A stretch of DNA of 64,000 bases from a virus, in the IMG/VR virus record IMGVR_UViG_3300033141_004289, positions 1 through 64,000 of that record; one strand, 5' to 3'. Under the pieces are notes generated by a model. It saw only the letters and a program-made list of their open reading frames with translations, made no database searches and was not told where the DNA came from. This document shows positions 24,224-31,322 of the stretch, piece by piece (position 1 is the first letter of the stretch; each line of letters starts with the position of its first letter). The position numbers and the translations under genes are program-made.

Positions 24224-24895
24224 ATGAAATTAGCTGAAAAGATATTATCTTGTACTAAGAAAACAGAAGCATTAGAGAAGCCTCGACTTGATATAAAAAC
24301 TACAGGTAGTAAGTTAATATTCAGTGATGCTACAGATCAAAAACTTGCGAAGGCCATATTAATCAAAAAAGGCATGAAAGGGATTGATAAGCAAAAAGGT
24401 AAAGAACTAGAATTTGCTGATGAAGAAACTATGGAGCAAGCATTAGAATTAGTTGAAGCAGATAATGTTAAGGTACAAAAACGAGCAATGGATAATATTC
24501 AGTCTATTATAAACAATTTAGAAGCTGCACTAGGTAGAACCGCTAAATTATTTAGTGATAAGTTTGATATAAAAGCAATTAAGAACGCTACCTCACTTTT
24601 AGCTGATATAGAAGATAGTCTTATGGATATTCATATGGGGTTTGAAGAGGCGAAAATTAGTGAGGCAGAAGATACAGCGAAGTTAGATAAAATGCTAAAA
24701 TCCTTAGATGCCAAACTAATATCTAGTAATAAGAAGCATGTATTATTAGAGTTCCCTAGTGACTCTAAATGGATGATCTATACTAATGAGATCGCAAAAA
24801 ATAAAAATATTCCCGGACGACCTTTACTAGATATATCTTTATCAGACGCAAAATCAAGTGAAGTAGAGCCTATGATTAAAGGGATGGTAAAATGA
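24224..24895 (+). CDS. Putative internal head protein (MKLAEKIL class)
   Basis: 223 residues; AAGGAT leader. Begins MKLAEKILSCTKKTEALE; no strict [LI]xE site in the first 20 residues, though ALE at 16-18 could be cut. The rest is helical and charged, with a beta-rich C-terminal domain (HVLLEFPSDSKWMIY). First of three consecutive genes with the shared N-terminus, joined by ATGA overlaps. No enzymatic family recognised. Confidence 0.7.
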   Translation: MKLAEKILSCTKKTEALEKPRLDIKTTGSKLIFSDATDQKLAKAILIKKGMKGIDKQKGKELEFADEETMEQALELVEADNVKVQKRAMDNIQSIINNLEAALGRTAKLFSDKFDIKAIKNATSLLADIEDSLMDIHMGFEEAKISEAEDTAKLDKMLKSLDAKLISSNKKHVLLEFPSDSKWMIYTNEIAKNKNIPGRPLLDISLSDAKSSEVEPMIKGMVK

Positions 24896-25392
24896 AAATT
24901 ATACAGGAACTGAATAACCTACTTAATGAGAAAGAGTTAGTAGAAAATAAAGATGTAGAAAAACAGCTCCAAATGACCTTTCCTAATTGGGTTCGTTATG
25001 CTGTTGGTAAAAAGCCCAAAGATGATTTAGACGACAAATTTGATCAAAAAAAAGCGGCCAAGGCGTTTGTGAAAACATTTGTACCACATCTCCGTAAAAA
25101 ACTTAATTCACTACAACGTGAATTTGGTGCAGGTGTAAAAACACGATCTTGTAAAGAAGCAGAGATTTTTAGATACGTTATTGGTAAAAAGTCTGAACTA
25201 TCGTTTTTTGCATGTATGCAAGCGTTTGGTAGTAAGTATTATGGGTTTTCTATTTTTGGTTCTATAAAAGGGGTAGAGTACAGCTCTCCTAAACTTGAAA
25301 AAACCAAAATGTCTAAACTTGTAAAGGACCTTGAAAAAGAAGTTGCCTCTTATGAGAAAAAAGTCAGACAACAAAATAAGGCAATAAAATGA
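24892..25392 (+). CDS. Putative internal head protein (NEIN class)
   Basis: 166 residues. Starts MKIIQELNNLLNE, with a candidate cleavage site LNE at 11-13. The body is basic (K/R-rich) with a cysteine-containing centre (TRSCKEAEIFRYVIG). ATGA overlaps on both sides place it in one operon with two other members of the set. Basic charge would suit packing with DNA. Confidence 0.7.
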   Translation: MKIIQELNNLLNEKELVENKDVEKQLQMTFPNWVRYAVGKKPKDDLDDKFDQKKAAKAFVKTFVPHLRKKLNSLQREFGAGVKTRSCKEAEIFRYVIGKKSELSFFACMQAFGSKYYGFSIFGSIKGVEYSSPKLEKTKMSKLVKDLEKEVASYEKKVRQQNKAIK

Positions 25393-25688
25393 AAATTATA
25401 AATGAAATAAATACTTTACTTGGTGAAGGCAAATTCACTGTAAAATGGGATAATATAAAGCCTGTAAAGAAGATTACTTCTGCTAAAGGTTTAAAAGATG
25501 GTGATAAGATTCGAGTAGCTTTACCCGCTGACGATATGGCACCGGGAACTGAGCTAGGATACTATGAATTTAAGGATGGTAAATTTAAATTTGTAGGTGC
25601 AAACTTTTCACCATCTGATTTTGGGGATTATTCTGAAAAAGAATTCTTTATTGAATTTGCTGATAGTGATATTTTTTTATTAAAGTAA
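25389..25688 (+). CDS. Putative internal head protein (NEIN class)
   Basis: 99 residues. Starts MKIINEINTLLGEG, with LGE at 11-13 as the candidate processing site. The mature part is a small beta-rich domain (DKIRVALPADDMAPGTELGY), perhaps SH3-like. Last of the three-gene cluster. Cellular target unknown. Confidence 0.7.
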   Translation: MKIINEINTLLGEGKFTVKWDNIKPVKKITSAKGLKDGDKIRVALPADDMAPGTELGYYEFKDGKFKFVGANFSPSDFGDYSEKEFFIEFADSDIFLLK

Positions 25689-25758
25689 ATAAAGTCAGGG
25701 ATTGAAATACTCATAACGAGTCAACCGTTAGGCCCTTCTATATTCTGTAGGAGGAATT

Positions 25759-26496
25759 ATGAAAAATGGAAAAGCTGTTATTATTTTATCTGGGGGTATG
25801 GATTCCACTGTAGCCCTTTATTTAGCTGTAAGAGATTTTGGTGCTGAAAACATTAAGGCAGTCACCTTTGATTATCAGTCAAAACATAATGAGCAAGAGT
25901 ATTTAAGAGCAAAGAAATCTTGTGAAAAGTTAGGTGTAGAACATTGTCTAATTGACCTCTCTTCTATGGCAAGTCACTTTAACTCAAATCTCTTAAAATC
26001 AGGCGGTGAGATACCCGAAGGGCATTATGCTGAGTCAACTATGAAACAAACCGTTGTACCCTTTAGAAATGGCATTATGCTCTCCATAGCCTGTGGTATT
26101 GCTGAGTCTATGAATGCTAAAAGTGTTATTATTGGAAACCATGCGGGTGACCACCAGATTTACCCAGATTGTAGGGCCACCTTTATTTCAGCTATGAATG
26201 AGGCTATGGCATATGGGACTTATATTAATGTAAATATCCTCTCCCCTTTTTGTTCAAAAACTAAAACAGATATTGCTATTTTGGGTGAGGATTTAGGTGT
26301 CGATTGGGCAAATACTTATAGCTGTTATAAAGGCGGTGAAGAAGAGTGTGGCCTCTGCTCGACTTGCTATGAGGCAAAATTAAGTCTTTATGAAGCGGGT
26401 GTTAGTGAAATTCTATATATGGGTAAATATAAAGATAAGACACCGATTTTGGAGTTAAAGACAAAATATGAGGAAAGATTAGTAGATGAATCATAA
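25759..26496 (+). CDS. queC: QueC, 7-cyano-7-deazaguanine (preQ0) synthase
   Basis: 245 residues; TAGGAGGAAT leader. ATP-pyrophosphatase P-loop LSGGMDSTVALYL (residues 10-22), the PFRNGIMLSIA motif near 96, and the C-terminal zinc site SCYKGGEEECGLCSTC. Converts 7-carboxy-7-deazaguanine to preQ0 with ATP and ammonia. It is not fused to a GAT (glutamine amidotransferase) domain as in some phage QueC proteins. An 11-bp inverted repeat follows its stop. Confidence 0.95.
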   Translation: MKNGKAVIILSGGMDSTVALYLAVRDFGAENIKAVTFDYQSKHNEQEYLRAKKSCEKLGVEHCLIDLSSMASHFNSNLLKSGGEIPEGHYAESTMKQTVVPFRNGIMLSIACGIAESMNAKSVIIGNHAGDHQIYPDCRATFISAMNEAMAYGTYINVNILSPFCSKTKTDIAILGEDLGVDWANTYSCYKGGEEECGLCSTCYEAKLSLYEAGVSEILYMGKYKDKTPILELKTKYEERLVDES

Positions 26497-26500
26497 GTAC

Positions 26501-26525
26501 ATTTATTGACAATTTGTCAATAAAT
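26501..26525 (+). promoter_or_regulatory. Perfect inverted repeat overlapping a TTGACA motif
   Basis: Arms ATTTATTGACA and TGTCAATAAAT (11 bp, perfect) separated by three bases. TTGACA within the left arm could be a -35 element, but no good -10 is seen at 16-18 bp. There is no T-run after it, so an operator is more likely than a terminator. Lies between queC and the hairpin-controlled gene at 26609. Confidence 0.55.
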
Positions 26526-26540
26526 AATTCTAGAAATTTG

Positions 26541-26608
26541 GGCTGTTTCCCTTGAAAAATCAGCGGGTTGTTAGTTAAATATATTCTAACTTTTCAAGGA
26601 GAACAGCT
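26541..26608 (+). promoter_or_regulatory. Long hairpin sequestering a ribosome binding site
   Basis: Left arm 26541-26558 (GGCTGTTTCCCTTGAAAA) pairs with 26591-26608 (TTTTCAAGGAGAACAGCT), about 17 of 18 positions including two G-U pairs and one mismatch. The right arm contains the AAGGAG of the next gene and reaches its ATG. The 32-base loop holds a second small stem GTTAG/CTAAC. Folding would hide the start site, so translation is probably controlled by a ligand, protein, temperature or the passage of ribosomes. Confidence 0.6.
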
Positions 26609-26899
26609 ATGACAGATATTATTCTAAATGAGAAAAGCCCTACTTATCGTAGTGGATTTGCCCTTTATCAACAATGGTGTAAGGCCAAGAAAAAGAAGGT
26701 TTGGGCAAAAAATCCTAAAACTATAGAACTATTCTTATCTGATCTTAAAGAAGGATTCCCTAGTGATAAGCCTAAAGCTGTAGGTACATTAAAGGTCAAA
26801 TTAAGTGCTGTAAGGAATCATTTTGAATTAAATGAACAAATAGGTAAGCTTGATTTTAAGGCATTACAGAAATTTGCTATTGACCTCTATTCTAAATAG
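26609..26899 (+). CDS. Integrase core-binding-like domain protein
   Basis: 96 residues. The segment SPTYRSGFALYQQWCKAKKK, then NPKTIELFLSDLKE and GTLKVKLSAVRNHFE, follows the SAM-like core-binding domain of tyrosine recombinases, but there is no catalytic domain here or nearby. It may be a stand-alone DNA-binding protein derived from a recombinase. Its ribosome binding site is buried in a long hairpin. Not a member of the shared-N-terminus set. Confidence 0.6.
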   Translation: MTDIILNEKSPTYRSGFALYQQWCKAKKKKVWAKNPKTIELFLSDLKEGFPSDKPKAVGTLKVKLSAVRNHFELNEQIGKLDFKALQKFAIDLYSK

Positions 26900-26962
26900 C
26901 CCACTATAAATATTTTCATTTAAATTCTTTTTCCCTTATAATATAGGGGAAGGAGAATACAT

Positions 26963-27181
26963 ATGAAGATTGCAAATGAGATAGATAGAATACTCGCTGA
27001 ACAATTCTTACCTAAAAATATTGAAATTGGAAAAAAATACGAAAGTGTTTTTGTTGATGATAAAACATTTAAAGACCTTATTTTAAAAAATATAAATACA
27101 GATACTTCAGAACTATTTTTTGTCGGGAAATCAGGCAAGCATAAGTTCAATTATATTGAACAAGAAATAGAGATTAATTAA
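26963..27181 (+). CDS. Putative internal head protein (NEIN class), short
   Basis: 72 residues; GGGGAAGGAG leader. Starts MKIANEIDRILAEQ, with LAE at 11-13. The mature part would be about 59 residues, mixed charge, no family recognised. It lies alone between the core-binding-like gene and the phosphoesterase. Confidence 0.68.
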   Translation: MKIANEIDRILAEQFLPKNIEIGKKYESVFVDDKTFKDLILKNINTDTSELFFVGKSGKHKFNYIEQEIEIN

Positions 27182-27225
27182 AATTAAATAAGTTCTTATT
27201 ACTAATATTTGCCAAGGATGTGCGA

Positions 27226-28647
27226 ATGAGTAAAAGCGAGAAGCTGTTAGGCCGCAAACCAAAAAACAGCTCCCCTACAAGAAAACAGTTAATTAAATCA
27301 TACATTGATCTTAAAAGAAAAGAAAAAGATCAAACCATTTCTATCTTCCGTGACGATTTTGTGCGGTGTTCCCCATTTAGCAAACGACTAATTGTAAAAC
27401 TATTTGGGTCATGGGGCAGCTTTAGAAATGAGGCTGAAGAAGAGTGCTACAAAAAATTGCCTAAAAAAGCTAGGGCCCTCTTATCTGAAAGGTCAAAAAA
27501 GTTCGATGAGAATGCTACTAAAGATAGTTGTATTGATAATCTAAGATTAGTTCAAGAAGAGAATCCCACCTCAGATATATCTAGAAATTTTTATAGAGAA
27601 ATAGGTAAATATTCCGACAGTACTTGGAGTAGGTTTTTTGGAACCTTCCAAGAATTTAGAAGACAAGCTGGAATTGAATTAACCAGACACCAACATAAAT
27701 TGGAAAGGGAGGTTGCAAAACATGCGTCATATGATAACTTGCGAGAATTTTTCAGAACTGAGGTGCTTCCTTTTCATAACAAATTTGATAAATTTAATAG
27801 TAATAATAATCGCTATAAAACAATTTTAGTTGGGTCAGACTTTCATGATGTTGACTGTGACGAGTTTGTGCTATCTGTTTTTATTGATACGGCAAGGAGA
27901 TTACAACCTGACGTAATTGTTTTAAACGGTGATTTATTCGATCTTTACGACTGTTCTAAATATTCTAAGGACTTGCGACAATTAAAAATAGTTGAAAGGT
28001 TTGATTTTGTTAAACGGAATATTTTTAAACCATTAAGGGAGTTATGCCCCAATACACAGATTGATTTTATACTTGGTAACCATGAATGGCGTTTATTAAA
28101 TTTACTTTCGGATAAAACACCAAATTTAAAAGTAATCTTAGCAGATGTGATGGGCCTATCTTTAGCAGATGTGTTCGGTTTAGACGAGTTTCAAATAAAT
28201 ATGGTATGTAAATTAGACCTGACTGCCTTTACAAAAACAGACATGAAGAATGAATTGCGCCAAAACTATCGTGTTTATTACGACTGTTTTGTAGCTGGCC
28301 ATTTTAAAGATTTAGGTTATGGGATGTCAGGAACCAGTGGTCACTGTCATAGGCCCGCAACTATTACATTTACAAATTTAATTATGGGTAAGTGTTCATG
28401 GGTTGAAACGGGCTGTATGTGTATAACAGATGCCGAGTATGTCCCCCATCGCAGTAAATGGACAAATTCATTTTTAATTGCACATATTGATGCGGCTTGT
28501 AAAAGTGTCTCTCCTGAACATATAATAGTTCCATACGATAACGTAGTTATTCATGGGGTTAGGTATGAAAGAGAAGGCGATAGCGCACAATTCGAAAGAT
28601 ATAACGGGAAAAAGGTTTGGTTACCTGACGGTATTAAAAAGAGCTGA
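27226..28647 (+). CDS. Calcineurin-like phosphoesterase with N-terminal homing-endonuclease-type repeats
   Basis: 473 residues from ATG 27226 (AAGGA 8 bases upstream; an in-frame GTG at 27220 is less likely). Residues about 15-150 contain two or three repeats of the kind found beside HNH homing endonucleases (a helix, then F-G-S/T-[WF]-x2-F-R: FGSWGSFRNEA and FGTFQEFRRQAG), thought to bind DNA. Residues about 200-420 form a metallophosphoesterase: GSDFHD, LNGDLFD, GNHEW, and a final G-H-C-H. The combination suggests a DNA-targeted nuclease or a phosphatase brought to DNA. Its 3' end is overlapped by an HNH endonuclease gene. Confidence 0.78.
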   Translation: MSKSEKLLGRKPKNSSPTRKQLIKSYIDLKRKEKDQTISIFRDDFVRCSPFSKRLIVKLFGSWGSFRNEAEEECYKKLPKKARALLSERSKKFDENATKDSCIDNLRLVQEENPTSDISRNFYREIGKYSDSTWSRFFGTFQEFRRQAGIELTRHQHKLEREVAKHASYDNLREFFRTEVLPFHNKFDKFNSNNNRYKTILVGSDFHDVDCDEFVLSVFIDTARRLQPDVIVLNGDLFDLYDCSKYSKDLRQLKIVERFDFVKRNIFKPLRELCPNTQIDFILGNHEWRLLNLLSDKTPNLKVILADVMGLSLADVFGLDEFQINMVCKLDLTAFTKTDMKNELRQNYRVYYDCFVAGHFKDLGYGMSGTSGHCHRPATITFTNLIMGKCSWVETGCMCITDAEYVPHRSKWTNSFLIAHIDAACKSVSPEHIIVPYDNVVIHGVRYEREGDSAQFERYNGKKVWLPDGIKKS

Positions 28648-29254
28648 GAGTTATGAATATTACACACCAAGTGGAAAACGTAGTTATAAGTCACAGTGGC
28701 TATGTGAGTGTGAGTGTGGGAAACAGTTTGTACGACAATACGGGGCAATAACTAGTAAGTCTGTAAAAATAAAATCGTGTGGCTGTAAGAAGGCTGAAAG
28801 ACTTAAACAAATTAATGAAACAAAAAGAAAAAACGCAGGAGATTCGGCATTTAATAGTTTGATGAAGAGATACAAAAACGATGCTGAAAGGCGTGGGTAT
28901 AGCTGGGAACTAACTGTGGCAGAGTTTAGATCACTAACCAAGGGTATGTGCCATTACTGTGGCGTTGAACCTTTTCAGTTACAGAAAGGCCATTGGAGTG
29001 ATTATTCATATAATGGGATTGACCGGATTAATTCGGACGGTGGTTACACGGAAGCAAATACTCTTTCCTGTTGTGGTAGTTGTAATCATATGAAATTAGA
29101 TTTGTCCTATTGTGACTTCATATCTATTTGTAAGCGAGTTGCTTTGAAGAGTATTGGTGATGAAGGTTACAAAAAATATGAGGACAACAGAAAAACAGCT
29201 TATGAGAGAAGATACGGGAAACCAAGGATGGTTGAGGATGAGCGAAAAGATTAG
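28565..29254 (+). CDS. HNH homing endonuclease
   Basis: 229 residues from ATG 28565 (an ATG at 28553 is the alternative), overlapping the phosphoesterase by 83 bases in another frame. N-terminal zinc-type region CECECGK...CGCKK, then the HNH domain: CHYCG, GIDRINSDGGYTEAN, and CCGSCNHMK near residue 170. Such genes are selfish and spread by cutting phage DNA lacking them. It is intact, and probably inserted just at the end of the upstream gene. Confidence 0.87.
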   Translation: MKEKAIAHNSKDITGKRFGYLTVLKRAESYEYYTPSGKRSYKSQWLCECECGKQFVRQYGAITSKSVKIKSCGCKKAERLKQINETKRKNAGDSAFNSLMKRYKNDAERRGYSWELTVAEFRSLTKGMCHYCGVEPFQLQKGHWSDYSYNGIDRINSDGGYTEANTLSCCGSCNHMKLDLSYCDFISICKRVALKSIGDEGYKKYEDNRKTAYERRYGKPRMVEDERKD

Positions 29255-29558
29255 ATTTAGACTACCCGAGTCAATAAAAATAAAGGGCAAAAAATATAAG
29301 TTAAAGCATGTTAAAAATTTAAAGGATGATGATGGCAAACCTTGTATGGGCCTACACGATCACGAAAATAAAGTTATCTCAATTGATAAGTTAGTAATTG
29401 GTTCTGAGAAGAGACAAACACTATTACATGAATTTTTTCACGCTTATTTATATGAGTGTAATATTAGAGAAGGATTGGATTCTCAATTAGAAGAAGTAAT
29501 AGTTGAAGCACTATCTCAAGGTATAGAAGAACATTTTGATATTAAGTGGAAAAAATGA
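29238..29558 (+). CDS. Zincin-like metalloprotease-fold protein
   Basis: 106 residues from ATG 29238 (AAGGA about 9 bases upstream). HEFFHAYLYE near residue 65 is an HExxH zinc motif within a helix, followed by an acidic ELLxE-type helix, matching small phage zincins related to ImmA/IrrE or SprT. The N-terminus is strand-rich (FRLPESIKIKGKKYKLK). Protein-cleavage activity is inferred only from the motif. Overlaps the HNH gene by 17 bases. Confidence 0.75.
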   Translation: MSEKIRFRLPESIKIKGKKYKLKHVKNLKDDDGKPCMGLHDHENKVISIDKLVIGSEKRQTLLHEFFHAYLYECNIREGLDSQLEEVIVEALSQGIEEHFDIKWKK

Positions 29559-29591
29559 TCTAATAAGTTAAATCATTTAAAGGAAAGTCAT

Positions 29592-30320
29592 ATGTTAATT
29601 TTAGCACCTAGTGAGCCAACCTTTTACACCCTACAAGGAGAAGGTAAATATATTGGATACCCATCTGTATTTATTCGATTATCCAGATGTAATTTAAGGT
29701 GTATGTGGCAAAATGCTAATGGTACATTTACTAAATGCGATACACCGCACACATCATTTGAACCTGAAATTGATGAAGTGAAGATAAGTAAATTAGTTGA
29801 AACGATTTGTAATTATGACACTGAGCATATTGTTATAAGTGGTGGGGAACCATTCTTTCAAAAAAAGGTAACAATATTAATCCACGAATTAGTTAAGTAT
29901 GGGAAGTTTGTAACAGTTGAAACTAATGGTACAATCTATCACGAGAATGAGGCCCAATTTATTAGTCTATCACCTAAACTCTCGACCAGTTCAGGCCATC
30001 CAACTTATGGAAAAATGCACGATCTACATAGAATAAATTATAGCGCATTATCTAATTTTATTACTAAATCAAAGGATTTCCAGTTCAAATTTGTAGTCAA
30101 TACCGAAGATGATATTAAAGAAATTCTAGAAATTAAAAGAGTTCTATTTGAAAGAACAACTATTGATATAAATGATTATATTTGGCTTATGCCTCAAGGA
30201 ATTGCAGAATACCAATTTGATGGTAGACTTAAATGGTTGGCCGAAATTTGTAAACAATATAAGTGGAAATTAACTGACCGCTTTCATATTAGATTATTTG
30301 GAAGTGGAGTTGGAGTATAA
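29592..30320 (+). CDS. queE: QueE, 7-carboxy-7-deazaguanine synthase
   Basis: 242 residues; AAAGGAAAG leader. Radical SAM enzyme: FYTLQGEGKYIGYPSVFIRLS precursor motif, cluster cysteines in RCNLRCMWQNANGTFTKCDT, ISGGEPFFQ (about residue 96), TNGT and a C-terminal FHIRLFG. The second and third cysteines are separated by an insertion (C-x3-C-x10-C), a spacing unlike CxxxCxxC. Ring contraction of 6-carboxytetrahydropterin to 7-carboxy-7-deazaguanine; third step of preQ0 synthesis. Confidence 0.93.
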   Translation: MLILAPSEPTFYTLQGEGKYIGYPSVFIRLSRCNLRCMWQNANGTFTKCDTPHTSFEPEIDEVKISKLVETICNYDTEHIVISGGEPFFQKKVTILIHELVKYGKFVTVETNGTIYHENEAQFISLSPKLSTSSGHPTYGKMHDLHRINYSALSNFITKSKDFQFKFVVNTEDDIKEILEIKRVLFERTTIDINDYIWLMPQGIAEYQFDGRLKWLAEICKQYKWKLTDRFHIRLFGSGVGV

Positions 30321-31070
30321 ATGAATAAAGAAGAGTTATCCATATTAAAAAGTATAGTTAAAAAACCTAAATTGGATAAATTAGGTATGTCAGTAAAAAG
30401 ACAGAGAGTTATTGATAATCTTGAGAAGCAGGGATTTATTGACTATAAGGCTTCCGTAGGTGGAATCACTGCTTATAGGGTTACAAAAAAAGGTCAAGAA
30501 ATGCTTAATAAAAATGAAGGTAGAATGAAATTAGTAAATGAAATAAACGATCTATTAAGTATTGATGAATCAAATAATGTTATGTTTTTTGATAATACAG
30601 TAGGTGGCTTACAAAAATCAGAATTTGACCCGATGGTTAAAGATATATTTAAGGGTAGTGGTTTAAGTCCTGATGTAAATGAAGGCCCATATTATGGTAC
30701 GGATAAGAGTAAAAATGCCCATTATAATGGAGTAGGACTTTTTGCTAGTGATGGGGCCAAAATAGAAGATGATTCTATATATGCAAGTGGTTCTCTTCGT
30801 AGATATTTAGTGCCTGTAAAAAATAGTGATTCCGAAATAGCCAAAGAGTTTTGGGAACTAAGATTAGAATTTGATTATAGCTTAGAAGATGATCTTATGG
30901 ATTATTCTGAAATGTCAAAACCAGTTGAAATGTTAGCAACAGCTAATGGGGATTTTGATGCTAAGAAGTTATCTAAAGACATTAAGAAGCTTATTAAAAA
31001 AGTTAAAGTGGACCAAAAAGTAGCTACAAAAAAAGCTATAGAACAAAAAAAACAGGATAACTCATTATGA
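30321..31070 (+). CDS. Winged-helix domain fused to a NEIN-class head protein
   Basis: 249 residues. Residues 1-66 form a winged-helix (KRQRVIDNLEKQGFIDYK then a GGITAYRVTKKGQEML wing). At residue 69 begins MKLVNEINDLLSIDES, exactly the shared N-terminal peptide seen at the start of other proteins, with a candidate site IDE. Residues 85-249 are a globular alpha/beta domain. An AAGG lies just before the internal ATG (30525), so the ORF may give both a full-length and a short product. ATGA overlap with the next set member. Confidence 0.72.
   Translation: MNKEELSILKSIVKKPKLDKLGMSVKRQRVIDNLEKQGFIDYKASVGGITAYRVTKKGQEMLNKNEGRMKLVNEINDLLSIDESNNVMFFDNTVGGLQKSEFDPMVKDIFKGSGLSPDVNEGPYYGTDKSKNAHYNGVGLFASDGAKIEDDSIYASGSLRRYLVPVKNSDSEIAKEFWELRLEFDYSLEDDLMDYSEMSKPVEMLATANGDFDAKKLSKDIKKLIKKVKVDQKVATKKAIEQKKQDNSL
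30525..31070 (+). CDS. Possible internal translation product (NEIN-class head protein)
   Basis: In-frame start inside the 30321 gene with GAAGG four bases upstream. The 181-residue product would begin with the same peptide as sixteen other proteins here, where that peptide is always N-terminal. I therefore think it is translated separately, or that a winged-helix gene has recently fused to it. Confidence 0.5.
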   Translation: MKLVNEINDLLSIDESNNVMFFDNTVGGLQKSEFDPMVKDIFKGSGLSPDVNEGPYYGTDKSKNAHYNGVGLFASDGAKIEDDSIYASGSLRRYLVPVKNSDSEIAKEFWELRLEFDYSLEDDLMDYSEMSKPVEMLATANGDFDAKKLSKDIKKLIKKVKVDQKVATKKAIEQKKQDNSL

Positions 31071-31312
31071 AAATAGTAAATGAGATAAATAATTTGTTAG
31101 AAGGCCTTTTTAAAGTTGGTGATAAAGTTGAGCTTTCAAGAGACCAACAATTCTCTAATGTGGATATGAAAACGCATAAGTCAAAAATGTTTATTATAAA
31201 AAAAGGTACTAAAGGTATTGTGAAAAGTGTGGCCAGTGATGGGATACCCTCTGTGTTATGGGATAATCAAACTGAACCAAAACTAACTCCACCAGTGGCC
31301 TTAAAGAAATAA
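31067..31312 (+). CDS. Putative internal head protein (NEIN class)
   Basis: 81 residues. Starts MKIVNEINNLLEG, with LLE at 10-12. The mature part is a small beta barrel-like domain (FKVGDKVELSRDQQ..., then KKGTKGIVKSVASDGIPSVLW), resembling an SH3/KOW module. Overlaps the previous stop (ATGA) and is 10 bases from folE. Confidence 0.7.
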   Translation: MKIVNEINNLLEGLFKVGDKVELSRDQQFSNVDMKTHKSKMFIIKKGTKGIVKSVASDGIPSVLWDNQTEPKLTPPVALKK

Positions 31313-31322
31313 GGATAAAGTA

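Noticed and set aside
26501-26525. Intrinsic terminator after queC
   Set aside because: The palindrome is AT-rich and is not followed by a T-run.
26541-26608. preQ1 riboswitch
   Set aside because: The position beside queC is suggestive, but no A-rich pseudoknot tail or short C-rich loop typical of preQ1 classes can be seen; kept only as an undefined hairpin.
26609-26899. Functional integrase implying a temperate phage
   Set aside because: No catalytic R-H-R-Y domain, attachment site or lysogeny repressor cassette is visible; the genome layout is that of a lytic myovirus.
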